Counted from the stretch's first letter, positions 18,334 through 27,306 are shown. The stretch is 64,000 nucleotides of DNA from Balneolales bacterium ANBcel1 (GCA_029688905.1 JARULB010000003.1:1-64000), one strand, 5' to 3'. Notes: generated by a model from the letters alone, not told the origin. Made by a program: numbers and translations.

Positions 18334-18413
18334 AGTTTTGCTCTGATGATCCTGTCCGTGCCGTGAATCGTGCGGGTGTCGTTTTGTTTAAAAGATCCTA
18401 ACGTTCTGGGCGT

Positions 18414-18440
18414 TAAGTTTTTTTTCAAAAAATCCGATAA
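18414..18440 (+). promoter_or_regulatory. Sigma-28 promoter of the fliS-fliD operon
   Basis: TAAGTTTT (18414-18421), eleven bases, then TCCGATAA (18433-18440): one mismatch at the -10 from GCCGATAA and exact consensus spacing. The leader to the fliS ATG at 18477 is about 30 nt. Confidence 0.75.
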
Positions 18441-18476
18441 ACCGGGTAACCAACCGTTATCCAGATTTTACAACCC

Positions 18477-18803
18477 ATGAGAAATCCACAACTTGAATAT
18501 CAAAGACAGTCGGTACTCAATGCCTCACCAATCAAACTCATTGTGAAGTTATATGATCTGGCGATACAGGCATCGTACCGGGAGGATCAACAGAAGCTGA
18601 GGGACATCCTCTCTACCCTGATCAAGGGACTGAATTTTGAACATGAGCCTGCAGATCAGCTTTTCAACCTGTACCGATACTGTCAGGATCTGGCCCGGCA
18701 GCATAAATATGACGAAGTGCGCGAAGTCCTGGAACCCTTGCGGGAAGCCTGGGAAGAAACCGCCACCCAAACCACCATGCAAAGCGCCAACGGCACCTTT
18801 TGA
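18477..18803 (+). CDS. fliS: Flagellin export chaperone FliS
   Basis: A 108-residue helical protein. The N-terminus follows the FliS pattern (Y-x-x-Q-S-V-L-N-A-S-P-I-K-L-I-V-K-L-Y-D-L-A-I), where FliS usually has V-x-T-A-S-P-x-x-L-I-x-M-L-Y-D-G-A-I. FliS binds the C-terminal D0 region of flagellin in the cytoplasm, keeps it unfolded and delivers it to FlhA. It is short for the family (usually 120-130), the loss being at the C-terminus. It heads a sigma-28 operon ahead of fliD. Confidence 0.85.
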   Translation: MRNPQLEYQRQSVLNASPIKLIVKLYDLAIQASYREDQQKLRDILSTLIKGLNFEHEPADQLFNLYRYCQDLARQHKYDEVREVLEPLREAWEETATQTTMQSANGTF

Positions 18804-18921
18804 TGTATAACACCGGCCCTGAAACCGGATCGTCCCCCCATGTCCGCTCCGACAGGTGCGACACCGGGACAACGAGTCAGGGCCATCAGGTTTCATTACA
18901 CCATAGAAGGTTTTCACTGTT

Positions 18922-20355
18922 ATGAGCTCCGTAGGAAATATTTTCCAGTCAACCAATCCTTACGAAAAATTTGTCCAGCAGCTGGTCGAACTTGAAAGCC
19001 AGACCAAGTACAAATTGCAGGCTCAGCAGGGTGTGCACCGTGAGCGGAAAGATGCCCTGGGAGCCGTCAGCTCTTCCATCTCCAAATTCAACAGCAAACT
19101 GGAGGAACTGCAGGATAAAGACAACAACGCCTTCCATCCGCTGAAAACCTCTTCCTCCAACGAAAAAGCCATACGGGTGAATTCGGCCAGTGGTATTGAC
19201 CGGCCATCGGTCTATAATATCGATGTGGAACGCCTGGCAACAAGGGATGTGGCCCTGGCCCAGGTTATGTCCGCCGAAGGAACCGACCTGGCATCCTACG
19301 GCAGCGGATCGGTAACCCTCACCATTGGCGACCAGACCGAGACCATCACCCTCGAAACTCAGAAGGACGACGGCGACGGTAATATGGTCGATATGACCAA
19401 CCACGAAATTCTGGACGCCTTCGCCTCCCAAATTACCGAGCATTTCGGTGATCACGCCCAGGCGAACGTATTCCAGGTAAACAATGACGAAGTTCAGTTT
19501 TCCATCCAGAGTCTGAACACCGGCCACGAGAACCGGATTCAGTTCAGTGATGCCGACGGCGTCCTGGATACCATCATCAACGGCAGCGGAGACGACCAGG
19601 TACTTGCCATGCATCATCTGGTCGATCAAATGGAGCTGGATGCACGGTTTACGATCGACGGAGTGACGTTTGAACGGGCCGACAACCTGGTGGACGACGC
19701 CGTTACCGGTCTTAATTTCGAACTGCTGCGTACCACCACCGAAACCGAACAGATGTCCGTGCAGCGCGACACGGAGAAAGCACGCTCCAACGTCAACAGC
19801 TTTGTTTCCGCGTTTAATGAAATGAACAAAACCATCCGCGACCGGACCTTTATCGACGCGGAAGGTGACCGCAGGGGTGCTCTGCAGAATATGCGGGGTA
19901 TCAGAAACCTGACTCTGAATCTCCGCCAGATCGGACTCCAGTCCATGGATGGCATGGAGCCCGGCCAGGTTGGCAGGCTTGCCGACATGGGGATCAGTTT
20001 TGACAAGGACGGCACCATGCGGGTAGACGACTCGGAAAAACTCGATGAGGTTCTTGCGGAGCGCCCCGGAGAAGTTCAGGCATTTTTTACCAGCGAGGAA
20101 TCTCCCATCAACCTGATGCTGGAGCAAGCCGAATCCTTTACAAAAGCCCGTACCGGCATCATCGCCTCCATGGAAGACGGCATCGACCAGCAGCTCAGCC
20201 GGCTCGATAATCGTATCGCCGCACAGGACCGACACCTCGAGCAGTATGAGCAGCGGCAGCGGGCCGAGTTTGCCAAACTTCAGCAGATCATCACCCAGGG
20301 TGAAGATCAGTTCAACCAGGTAATGATGTTCCAGCAGCGTCTGGGCATGTTCTGA
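18922..20355 (+). CDS. fliD: Filament cap protein FliD (hook-associated protein 2)
   Basis: A 477-residue protein with the FliD N-terminal domain (about 5-100; YEKFVQQLVELESQTKYKLQ, then the L-x-x-L-x-x-K-D and V-Y-N-I-D-V-E-R-L-A pattern) and the FliD C-terminal domain (about 225-465; S-F-V-S-A-F-N-E-M-N-K, later L-A-D-M-G-I-S-F-D-K-D-G-T-M). FliD forms the pentameric cap that folds flagellin at the filament tip. Gap of about 120 nt after fliS. The acidic residue content is high through the central domain, suggesting a salty or alkaline external setting, though this is only suggestive. Confidence 0.93.
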   Translation: MSSVGNIFQSTNPYEKFVQQLVELESQTKYKLQAQQGVHRERKDALGAVSSSISKFNSKLEELQDKDNNAFHPLKTSSSNEKAIRVNSASGIDRPSVYNIDVERLATRDVALAQVMSAEGTDLASYGSGSVTLTIGDQTETITLETQKDDGDGNMVDMTNHEILDAFASQITEHFGDHAQANVFQVNNDEVQFSIQSLNTGHENRIQFSDADGVLDTIINGSGDDQVLAMHHLVDQMELDARFTIDGVTFERADNLVDDAVTGLNFELLRTTTETEQMSVQRDTEKARSNVNSFVSAFNEMNKTIRDRTFIDAEGDRRGALQNMRGIRNLTLNLRQIGLQSMDGMEPGQVGRLADMGISFDKDGTMRVDDSEKLDEVLAERPGEVQAFFTSEESPINLMLEQAESFTKARTGIIASMEDGIDQQLSRLDNRIAAQDRHLEQYEQRQRAEFAKLQQIITQGEDQFNQVMMFQQRLGMF

Positions 20356-20369
20356 TTCAAAAGTATCCT

Positions 20370-20741
20370 ATGAGCCCCATAATGAACATACTGGATGAAC
20401 TGAACGCCACCAGCGGCAAACTGCTGGAGCTGGTGGAAGACGAACACTCCTCCATCGATGCGATCGAAGAACTGATGCAGCAGCGAGGCAGCATGATTGC
20501 GGAACTCGACCCTCTCACCGACAATGTGGAGCCCTCGGCTTTCACTCCGGAAGAGCAGGATACACTGGTTGAAAAGTTTCGTGTCTACCGCAAACTGCAT
20601 GAAACCATCCAGCCGGCATTGGAAAAGCTCATGAACGGCAAGGAAGAAGTTATGGGTGATGCCTACAAGCGGCGCAGAGCCGATGACCGATACCACCTTT
20701 TGGGAACACCCGATATTTCGTATTATCAGACAAGTAAATAA
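20370..20741 (+). CDS. FliT-like flagellar chaperone (probable)
   Basis: A 123-residue, mainly helical acidic protein lying 14 nt after fliD, the usual place for fliT. The pattern of two or three long helices fits a FliT/FlgN-type export chaperone: residues 5-45 begin N-I-L-D-E-L-N-A-T-S-G-K-L-L-E-L-V, and helices continue to about 90. FliT proteins diverge greatly and no motif is decisive. FliT normally binds FliD and, in enterics, FlhDC; no FlhDC is seen here. An alternative start at the Met at 20382 is possible. Confidence 0.6.
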   Translation: MSPIMNILDELNATSGKLLELVEDEHSSIDAIEELMQQRGSMIAELDPLTDNVEPSAFTPEEQDTLVEKFRVYRKLHETIQPALEKLMNGKEEVMGDAYKRRRADDRYHLLGTPDISYYQTSK

Positions 20742-20753
20742 TAGCAGAAGGCT

Positions 20754-21101
20754 ATGGATATAAACAAACTCTCAACCCACCTTAACGGAACACAGGCCGC
20801 CGGACAAAAAGCGCAAGCCACCGGTGTGTCCTCAGCCGCAGACGCCAAAGGCAATGCCGCCGATAAGGTTACACTCGATGGTTACAACTTCAAGAAGAAT
20901 GAGGTGTTGTTTGCCAGATCCGAGTACGACAAACAGGCACAGGCTGCCTTCGAGCGGGTGAAAACCATGAAGGCACAGCTGAACGAATTCGATCAGGCCA
21001 AAACGGAGTCTGCTGAAAAAGCGGCATCCACCCCGATCGGAGAAACCCTCAACAGCCCGGATGTCTGGGAGAATATCGCACGGAAAATCCTGGACAGCTG
21101 A
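20754..21101 (+). CDS. Small protein at the end of the fliSD operon; FlgM-like candidate
   Basis: A 115-residue protein. The first 40 residues are rich in Ala, Gly, Asn, Gln and Thr and look disordered, followed by D-K-V-T-L-D-G, a helix at about 60-80 and a final short helix, W-E-N-I-A-R-K-I-L-D. FlgM, the anti-sigma-28 factor, has the same plan: an unstructured start with N, a D-x-V-x-L-S stretch, two or more helices, ending I-A-x-x-L. The match is weak in detail and the spacing differs. It is translated 12 nt after the FliT-like gene. If it is not FlgM, it is an unknown late flagellar protein. Confidence 0.5.
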   Translation: MDINKLSTHLNGTQAAGQKAQATGVSSAADAKGNAADKVTLDGYNFKKNEVLFARSEYDKQAQAAFERVKTMKAQLNEFDQAKTESAEKAASTPIGETLNSPDVWENIARKILDS

Positions 21102-21578
21102 TCTCCCGCTTTTTCCCGAATCCCCCCGGCGCTGCCTGCTTTCAGCACCCCCCCTTCACCACCGTGTCCGGTGTAAAAACGACATTATGAATATGTTGCT
21201 CCCGTAACGTATTCACGGGCCCGCGACCAGGCCCCTGACTCTCTTCAATGCGATGAAACCGTTGGAATACGACTGTTTCACTCCTGGCGAATACAACCGC
21301 CATGCCGTTCCCCGAAACTGCCCCACTGAGTTTGCCGAAGCCTCTTTCGCAAATGGTATGGAACGACCCCCGGAACTATGACCTGCTCTGGCAGGCGGAA
21401 CAAATTGCCACCTGCGCATATGGGATGGAATGATCCCCCCCCTTTTGTGGTTGCTCAGCGAACAGAGTGGCGCAAATCGCATAAAAGTCCGTTATATTTG
21501 TGTAGTTACTTTGACTTTAATTTTTTTTAATATATAATCCCTCGGTTATATTAACCCTGTTCACAATCATTTCTGCCA
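21102..21578. other. Intergenic region before the NtrC-type regulator
   Basis: This 477-nt stretch has no credible gene; an 89-codon minus-strand frame at 21213-21482 lacks any family likeness or start signal. A weak 5-bp hairpin (CACCG-TGTC-CGGTG) near 21160-21173 could end the fliSD operon. The last 70 nt are AT-rich and hold the sigma-70-like promoter at 21511-21538. Confidence 0.5.
21511..21538 (+). promoter_or_regulatory. Sigma-70-type promoter of the flagellar NtrC-type regulator gene
   Basis: TTGACT (21511-21516), a 16-nt spacer and a perfect TATAAT (21533-21538), giving a leader of about 35 nt to the ATG at 21579. A housekeeping promoter fits a class-II master regulator that must be made before the sigma-54 and sigma-28 tiers. 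Confidence 0.7.
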
Positions 21579-23051
21579 ATGCAAGGACGTATTTTAGTTG
21601 TCGATGACGACAAGCTTCTGCTGGGTTTCATGGAAGAGCATCTATCCATGAACAACTACGATGTCGTCGCGTTCAATTCTCCTGTGGAAGCACTCTCTTA
21701 CCTGGAAAAGAACCGGGTCGATCTGGTCGTCAGCGATGTCAAAATGAATGAAATGACCGGAGATGAGGTAATGAATCACATCAACCGGAATTACCCGGAC
21801 ACCGGCGTGATTCTCATAACCGGCTTCGGCAGCATCAACCACTCTGTGAATGCCATCCGTAAAGGCGCTTTCGATTACGTGACCAAGCCGTTTACGTCAC
21901 GCGAGATTCTGTACCGCGTAAACCGGTTTTTTGAAACCGCTCCGGAAGAGCGACGGGCGGAAGCGTCCACGCCGGCACCTTCTACCGGTACCACTACCGG
22001 GGAACCGGAATCTGGCGCAGCCCAGTCTTCGAAATCAACCTCCGGCGGACAGAAAAAAGCGGGAGGCGGAAGAGGCGGCCGCAAAGCCGAGATCAAAATG
22101 GTAGGGCAGCACCCGCACATCCGGAGGCTGCTCAGCATGTTGCCGCAAATTGCCCGGAACAACGCTCCCATCCTCATCCAGGGCGAAAGCGGAACCGGGA
22201 AAGAGGTCTACGCACACCTGATCCACCATGAAAGCGATCGCGCATCCGGCCCTTACCTGAAAATCAACTGCGCCAACCTGCCCTCCGAGCTGGTGGAAAG
22301 CACCCTGTTCGGGCATATGAAGGGCTCTTTTACCGGTGCGACCAGCGACCGCAAGGGAGCCTTTGACGAAGCCGACGGTGGCACGCTGCTGCTGGATGAG
22401 ATCACCGAGATCGACATCAACATTCAGGCAAAGCTGTTGCGGGTTCTGCAGGAAAAAGAGTTCCAGCGCGTCGGCAGCCAGAAGCCGGTGAAGGTGGATG
22501 TCCGGGTTATCGCTACCACCAACCGTCAGATGACCGAGGCTATCGCCGAAAACCAGTTCCGCGAAGATCTCTACTACCGCCTGAACGTATTTCCCATCAC
22601 CATCCCCCCGTTGCGCGAGCGGCGCGATGACATCCCCATGCTGGCCCAGTTCTTCATAGACCGCTATACCTCACAATACGATATGGGGGAAAAGACGCTT
22701 TCGAAACAACTGGCCGATTACCTGATGGAACAAGAGTGGAAAGGCAATGTGCGGGAACTTGACAATAAAATCCACCGGGGCGTAATCCTCTCCCAAAAAG
22801 AACCCGAAATCTCCATTGAACATGTGGAGGACCACCTCTTTTCGAATGTCGATGAGGAGATCAAAAGCGAGGTTCTGGCCGACATCCCGCTCATCCCCAT
22901 TGAGGAGATGGAGCTTCAGATGATCAAAAAGGCGCTGGAGAAAACGCGCGGCAATCAGAAGAAGGCGGGGCAGCTGCTGGGTATTTCCGATCGTACCATC
23001 CGCAATAAACTGAAGAATAGCGGCTGGACCGAAGAGATGGACTCCGATTAG
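21579..23051 (+). CDS. NtrC-family sigma-54 activator (FlrC/FleR/FlgR-like) with receiver domain
   Basis: A 490-residue regulator. A receiver occupies 1-120 (VVDDD, SDVKMNEMTGDEV with the phosphorylatable Asp, and KPF). A Ser/Thr/Gly-rich linker covers about 125-170. The AAA+ sigma-54 domain (about 175-410) has Walker A GESGTGKE, the sigma-54 loop as GSFTGA in place of the usual GAFTGA, and Walker B LLLDEI. A Fis-type helix-turn-helix closes the protein (about 445-485; KKAGQLLGISDRTIRNKL). Gene context (late filament operon on one side, rod/hook operon on the other) makes it the likely activator of the sigma-54 promoters before flgB and flgF. The probable kinase partner is encoded at 59469-60623. 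Confidence 0.93.
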   Translation: MQGRILVVDDDKLLLGFMEEHLSMNNYDVVAFNSPVEALSYLEKNRVDLVVSDVKMNEMTGDEVMNHINRNYPDTGVILITGFGSINHSVNAIRKGAFDYVTKPFTSREILYRVNRFFETAPEERRAEASTPAPSTGTTTGEPESGAAQSSKSTSGGQKKAGGGRGGRKAEIKMVGQHPHIRRLLSMLPQIARNNAPILIQGESGTGKEVYAHLIHHESDRASGPYLKINCANLPSELVESTLFGHMKGSFTGATSDRKGAFDEADGGTLLLDEITEIDINIQAKLLRVLQEKEFQRVGSQKPVKVDVRVIATTNRQMTEAIAENQFREDLYYRLNVFPITIPPLRERRDDIPMLAQFFIDRYTSQYDMGEKTLSKQLADYLMEQEWKGNVRELDNKIHRGVILSQKEPEISIEHVEDHLFSNVDEEIKSEVLADIPLIPIEEMELQMIKKALEKTRGNQKKAGQLLGISDRTIRNKLKNSGWTEEMDSD

Positions 23052-23072
23052 CCATCAGGACCCCGGCTTCCG

Positions 23073-24449
23073 TTATCCGGTCTTCTTCCGCAGCTTCATC
23101 CCTGCGATTACCCGCTGGGCTTTTTTAAGGTCCTTGCTTTTGGAAAGCGCGACCAGCCAGCGCCGAACATACGTTTCGTTGGATGGCTCCAGTTCCATCA
23201 TTTTCTGGTACCGTGCTCCCGCGAATTCGTACCAGCCCCGCTCCATGAACAGGGTCAGATAATCAAATACCTGCTCTTCGGTCGCGCTGTCCATCTTCTC
23301 GGCAAATGAAGCGCCAAACAGTTTTTTGAACAGCCCTTCCGACTGCTCGAAATCCTCCTGCTCGATGGCGAACAGGAGCAGCCGGTGCAGCAGCCCCTGA
23401 TCCACATTCCCGCCCCGCAGCATATACAATTTGCTGTAGTGTTCGTACGATGCCTTGCGCATCCCGGCACGAAACGCCATGTCGGCCAGTTGAGCCAGAG
23501 TCTCATCTTCCGGCAGCACTTTGTCAAAATTGGCCGCCGAAAGTTCGTCCCTCAGGGAGTAGTAGGTAAGCAGAATGTCGTGCGCCTCTCCCCACCGTTT
23601 ACCCAGCTGATGAATCCGGTAGAGAATCAGGTAGGGAAGGCGTTGTTTCGGCTCCAGGCGGATCGACTTGACCGCCGTATCCAGCGCCTGGTTCCATTTG
23701 TACTGTTCGGCCATGCAGCTGGCCAGCCCGTTGATGGCAGCCAGACGGTCATACGGAAGTACATCGCCCGAGTGCATCACTTTTCGGTACTGCGCGGCGG
23801 CGTGCACATATTTTCTCTGGTCGAAGTACCGTGCGCCCATTGTCAGGTAAACCTGGGGGGAGGGACGGGCAACCGACAGCTCATCTTCCGGATCCAGCTC
23901 CTCAAACAGCCTGCTCTCCCTGTGTATGTACAGGGGCTCCCCGGTTATGTTGATTCCGTTTCGGGTGATGTGGGAGGTACAGTCGGGCAGGTTCTTTCCG
24001 TCAAATAACGGCTCTTTGGAAGCGGCCACAAGCCGTATCTGATAACACTGCCGCAGCATATTGCCGTCGCGCCACTGGATCATCACCGGCGGCCAGTTCT
24101 TCAGGCTGTCGGTGTCGAGGGCGCCGAACCCGGAGAGATTCACAATCTCGTCATCCTCCAGAAAAAGAGCCCAACGAGTACTGACTTCGGCAAGCATCCG
24201 GTTCCACACCGCCGACCGGTACTCTTTCGGTTCGTAACGCATCCAGCGTACGGTGTCGGGCACATACTCCGGACGGTCGCCCGGCGCCGCTACCTGTACG
24301 GCCGGAAACCACGCGAGCCATTGCCTCACAGCATCTGCCTGCAGCATCGTTTCATCCGTCAGAAACAGGACCGGAGTAATGTCGGCCATATTTTCTGTTT
24401 CTCCAAAAAGGGTGCTTTCAGAGACCGAAGCGGTTTGTTCTTTTTCCAT
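23073..24449 (-). CDS. Putative GT2-like glycosyltransferase with TPR repeats
   Basis: A 458-residue soluble protein. Residues about 20-115 look like the core of a family-2 (SunS-like) glycosyltransferase: RSAVWNRMLAEVSTRWALFLEDDEIV resembles the R-N-x-G-L-x-x-A-x-G-x-W-I-L-x-L-D-x-D-E pattern of that group, here with E-D-D-E as the metal/nucleotide motif. From about 200 to the end come TPR-like helical repeats (Y-L-T-M-G-A-R-Y-F-D-Q-R-K-Y-x-x-A-A-x-Q-Y). It is the last gene of the flgF-to-flgL operon, 57 nt after flgL. That position suggests a motility-linked protein glycosyltransferase. The GT assignment is moderate; the TPR assignment is firmer. Confidence 0.65.
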   Translation of the reverse strand: MEKEQTASVSESTLFGETENMADITPVLFLTDETMLQADAVRQWLAWFPAVQVAAPGDRPEYVPDTVRWMRYEPKEYRSAVWNRMLAEVSTRWALFLEDDEIVNLSGFGALDTDSLKNWPPVMIQWRDGNMLRQCYQIRLVAASKEPLFDGKNLPDCTSHITRNGINITGEPLYIHRESRLFEELDPEDELSVARPSPQVYLTMGARYFDQRKYVHAAAQYRKVMHSGDVLPYDRLAAINGLASCMAEQYKWNQALDTAVKSIRLEPKQRLPYLILYRIHQLGKRWGEAHDILLTYYSLRDELSAANFDKVLPEDETLAQLADMAFRAGMRKASYEHYSKLYMLRGGNVDQGLLHRLLLFAIEQEDFEQSEGLFKKLFGASFAEKMDSATEEQVFDYLTLFMERGWYEFAGARYQKMMELEPSNETYVRRWLVALSKSKDLKKAQRVIAGMKLRKKTG

Positions 24450-24506
24450 AATATCTTGTATTGTGAGGATGGTAGCTTAATGTCATTAGTGCCGGATATT
24501 CCCTGT

Positions 24507-25400
24507 TCAGAGATAGTCGAGCAGGGTGTTGTGGATCATTTGGGTATGGACGGCCATGGCCGCCTCAAAGGAGATCTGGGTGCGCTGCATATCGGAAAAC
24601 GCCTTGGCAAAATCGGTGTCCACCAAATTGCTCACATCCGATTTCATTACAATGTTGGTCGATTCATACTGTTCGAACATGAATTCCAGGCGGTTGATGT
24701 TGTTCCCCAGGCGTGACGTGACGATGGAGCTGTGGTCAATCATCTGATCGACATCGCTCATCATGCCGTTCAGCGCCGCAGTATCGTTATCCAGCAGTGC
24801 CTGGTGGATATTGTCGATGATTTCAAACATATCGCCCGCGCCACTTTCCCGCAGGTCGGTGCCGGTCACGCTGAACTCGATGAACAGCTCATCGCCGGCC
24901 TGCACTTTCAGCGGCGAGCTGTTGCTGTGGTCCGCAACGCCGCCGGGCTCGAGCTCGTCAAACTGAAATGGCCGGACGCCGGAATTGGTACCAGCAAACA
25001 GGTAGCGGTCGCCATATGACGTATTGAGCGTCGCCACCATCGAATCGCGAATACCGGCAATCTCCTGCGCCATGCTCTCCCGAACCGTCGCACTGGAGGT
25101 ATCGGTGGCAGCCTGCGTCAGAATCCGCTTGATGTCGATCATGTTGTCGATGGTTTCATCAAGCGCCTCCTGGGCGAGCCGTCCCTGGCGCAATCCACTG
25201 CTGATATTCTTCTGGTACTGCTCCTGCTTCCGGATGTCCTCCTCGATAATGCGGCTGCGCTGAAACGAGGTGGGGTCCTGCGAAGGCAGCCTTACCCGCT
25301 TTCCGCTGGAGAGATCCGACTGGATCCCGGCCATTTGGCTGCGGTTCTTGTTGATATCCCGTATGAAGTCATCAAAAATGATTTTCTGTGTGATACGCAT
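24507..25400 (-). CDS. flgL: Hook-filament junction protein FlgL (HAP3)
   Basis: A 297-residue flagellin-like protein. The N-terminal D0/D1 reads MRITQKIIFDDFIRDINKNR, then LSSGKRVRLPSQDP, the FlgL version of the flagellin L-S-S-G-x-R-I-N-x-A-x-D. The middle contains the FlgL-typical Y-G-D-R-Y-L-F-A-G-T-N-S. The C-terminus reads F-A-K-A-F-S-D-M-Q-R-T-Q-I-S-F-E-A-A-M. FlgL forms the ring joining FlgK to the filament. It begins three bases after the flgK stop. Confidence 0.95.
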   Translation of the reverse strand: MRITQKIIFDDFIRDINKNRSQMAGIQSDLSSGKRVRLPSQDPTSFQRSRIIEEDIRKQEQYQKNISSGLRQGRLAQEALDETIDNMIDIKRILTQAATDTSSATVRESMAQEIAGIRDSMVATLNTSYGDRYLFAGTNSGVRPFQFDELEPGGVADHSNSSPLKVQAGDELFIEFSVTGTDLRESGAGDMFEIIDNIHQALLDNDTAALNGMMSDVDQMIDHSSIVTSRLGNNINRLEFMFEQYESTNIVMKSDVSNLVDTDFAKAFSDMQRTQISFEAAMAVHTQMIHNTLLDYL

Positions 25401-25403
25401 GAC

Positions 25404-26762
25404 TTACCTCACCAGGCTGATTAACGTGTCCATCATTTGCTGGGCACTGGCCATTACCCTGGCCGCGCCCTGATAAGCGTTTTGATACTGAATCATCAGA
25501 CTGAGTTCTTCGTCGATGTTGACACCGGCCTCACGCTCCTGCTGCACCTCGAGCATGCGGATTTCCGACTCGCGTGTCTCCATCGTATTTCGCAGCCGCG
25601 AAAGGTCGCTGCCCGCACTGCTGATGGTATCCACGGCATAATCGATCATCTTTCGGCCTTCGATCAGCTGCCGGTTGCGCAGCTCGGCCATGTCGGCGGC
25701 AATCTGACCGTTACCGGCCTCGAATTCCACCGAAGAGGCGGCAATATGCTTGTGATTATGTACGATTTCCTCGTTCAAACGCATGGTCGCGGCCGTCACC
25801 CCGGCGGGGTCAAAGAAATCCCGATGAACGTTGTCTTCAAGTCCGTATCCCGAAGCGTGCAGGGCATTTACCTCATTGACCATGGTCTCCGCGATCTGGT
25901 CCAGGCGACCCTTCATGCCAGGAACCTCCGACTCGTACATCTCGATACCCGCGGCCAGCCCGCCGCCGGACGGTTTGATCTCCGTGCCGTTTTCCAGATG
26001 CACGCCATAGGTTTTCAGAACATCGTCGTTGTCCGGCACCAGCTTGCGGTAGGTATCCTCATGCAGTACCTGCACTCCGCCAATATGTATCTGAAGGCTT
26101 CCGTTCTCGACCACGCTGGTATCGATATTCACAAGGTTGGAAAGGTCTTCCAGCTTTTTCACCTGCAAATCCAGGCTCGTATGATCGGGCTGCCCCATCG
26201 CCTGGGCCGTGGTGATGGATTTGTTCAGCGAGGCGAGATCCTGCAGCAAATCATTGATCTGGCGGATATTGGAGGTGATTGAGTCGCGGGTGATATCGCT
26301 TACACGGTCCAGGTTGCGGCTCAGGTCACCCAGTTTTTCGGTAAGCTGCCGCGCCTCTCCGACCAGATTGTTACGGACACTGAGATCCTGCGGATCGTTG
26401 GAAAGCTCGGAAAAAGTGTCGAACAACCGTCCCAGCTGGACATCCAGATCACCGCCGGAATCGGTTGCCAGCGACGACTCCAGCTGCTCCAGAATCTTCT
26501 CCTTTTCCTGCATGTAGCCCATCTGCTGGCGTTTGTCATTGAGCTGGATATCGGCAAGCTCATTGCGCAGCCGCGTGATACCGGCGACATTGACCCCCAG
26601 CCCTGCATGGTAGCCATGCATGTGCTGGCCGACAGGCGCTGTCTCCAGCCGCTGCCTGCTGTACCCCGGTGTATCCGCATTGATCACGTTGTTAGCCGTA
26701 ACCGACAGTGCCCGCTCCGCGCTGTACAATCCGCTTTTTGATACTTCGAAAATGGTTTTCAT
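25404..26762 (-). CDS. flgK: Hook-filament junction protein FlgK (HAP1)
   Basis: A 452-residue rod/hook-class axial protein. The N-terminal signature includes G-L-Y-S-A-E-R-A-L-S-V-T-A-N-N-V-I-N-A-D-T-P-G-Y-S-R-Q (A-x-x-N-x-A-N-x-x-T-x-G-Y class). The C-terminal heptad ends with Q-Y-Q-N-A-Y-Q-G-A-A-R-V-M-A-S-A-Q-Q-M-M-D-T-L, the standard FlgK end. It is exported and forms the first junction ring on the hook. The preceding gene, flgN, probably supplies its chaperone. Confidence 0.95.
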   Translation of the reverse strand: MKTIFEVSKSGLYSAERALSVTANNVINADTPGYSRQRLETAPVGQHMHGYHAGLGVNVAGITRLRNELADIQLNDKRQQMGYMQEKEKILEQLESSLATDSGGDLDVQLGRLFDTFSELSNDPQDLSVRNNLVGEARQLTEKLGDLSRNLDRVSDITRDSITSNIRQINDLLQDLASLNKSITTAQAMGQPDHTSLDLQVKKLEDLSNLVNIDTSVVENGSLQIHIGGVQVLHEDTYRKLVPDNDDVLKTYGVHLENGTEIKPSGGGLAAGIEMYESEVPGMKGRLDQIAETMVNEVNALHASGYGLEDNVHRDFFDPAGVTAATMRLNEEIVHNHKHIAASSVEFEAGNGQIAADMAELRNRQLIEGRKMIDYAVDTISSAGSDLSRLRNTMETRESEIRMLEVQQEREAGVNIDEELSLMIQYQNAYQGAARVMASAQQMMDTLISLVR

Positions 26763-26790
26763 ATCTGCCTGCTGTTTCTGGTTGCCAAAT

Positions 26791-27306
26791 TCACCCTTTC
26801 TGGTTCACGGCGATGCCCGACTGCACATCGGAAGTCCGGCCGTTGTGATGATAGTGGACATTCTTGCCGTTCCGCGCATGGTAAACCGAACGCATCAGAT
26901 CGGAATTCTGCTGCTGGGCGAACTCGATAAGCTGAACAAGCTGCTCCTGTTGCTTCTGCAGTTTATCCAGGTTTGCGGTGATCTGTTTTTTCCAGTCGTC
27001 AATAAACCCGCCGTATCCGGGGTACATCTGCTTGAGCCGCTCCAATGTCACCGGACCCTCATCTTTTGCCGGGCGAAACGCCAGATTCTGCATTTCGTTG
27101 ATGAAAGCCTGCTCGGCCTCCTGAAAATCCAGCTGTACCTCCGCATTTCTCTCCGTCAGCTGCATGACCCTCTCGGCATCGGAGGTGACTACAGCCTTGA
27201 GCTGCTCGGTCATCACCGACGACAGTTCCCGGCAGACTTTATCGAGGGCACGGACTCGGTCCGACATGGTGTGAATGGGGAACCGACCTGATTGCTCTTG
27301 TGTCAT
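26791..27306 (-). CDS. flgN: FlgN-like chaperone for FlgK/FlgL
   Basis: A 171-residue helical protein immediately before flgK and flgL. Long helices cover about 15-60 and 95-140. The flexible C-terminus has R-N-G-K-N-V-H-Y-H-H-N-G-R-T, like the Y-x-x-x-G family end of FlgN that binds the junction proteins. The family is weakly conserved, so position carries much of the call. A later Met at 27267 (MSDRVRAL) is an alternative start that removes 13 residues of unconvincing sequence. Confidence 0.78.
   Translation of the reverse strand: MTQEQSGRFPIHTMSDRVRALDKVCRELSSVMTEQLKAVVTSDAERVMQLTERNAEVQLDFQEAEQAFINEMQNLAFRPAKDEGPVTLERLKQMYPGYGGFIDDWKKQITANLDKLQKQQEQLVQLIEFAQQQNSDLMRSVYHARNGKNVHYHHNGRTSDVQSGIAVNQKG

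Noticed and set aside
18949-20235. 428-codon minus-strand frame opposite fliD
   Set aside because: It lies wholly within fliD, which has clear family domains; the shadow frame has no family likeness.
21213-21482. 89-codon minus-strand frame in the gap before the NtrC-type regulator
   Set aside because: No start signal, no family likeness, and the sequence looks non-coding.
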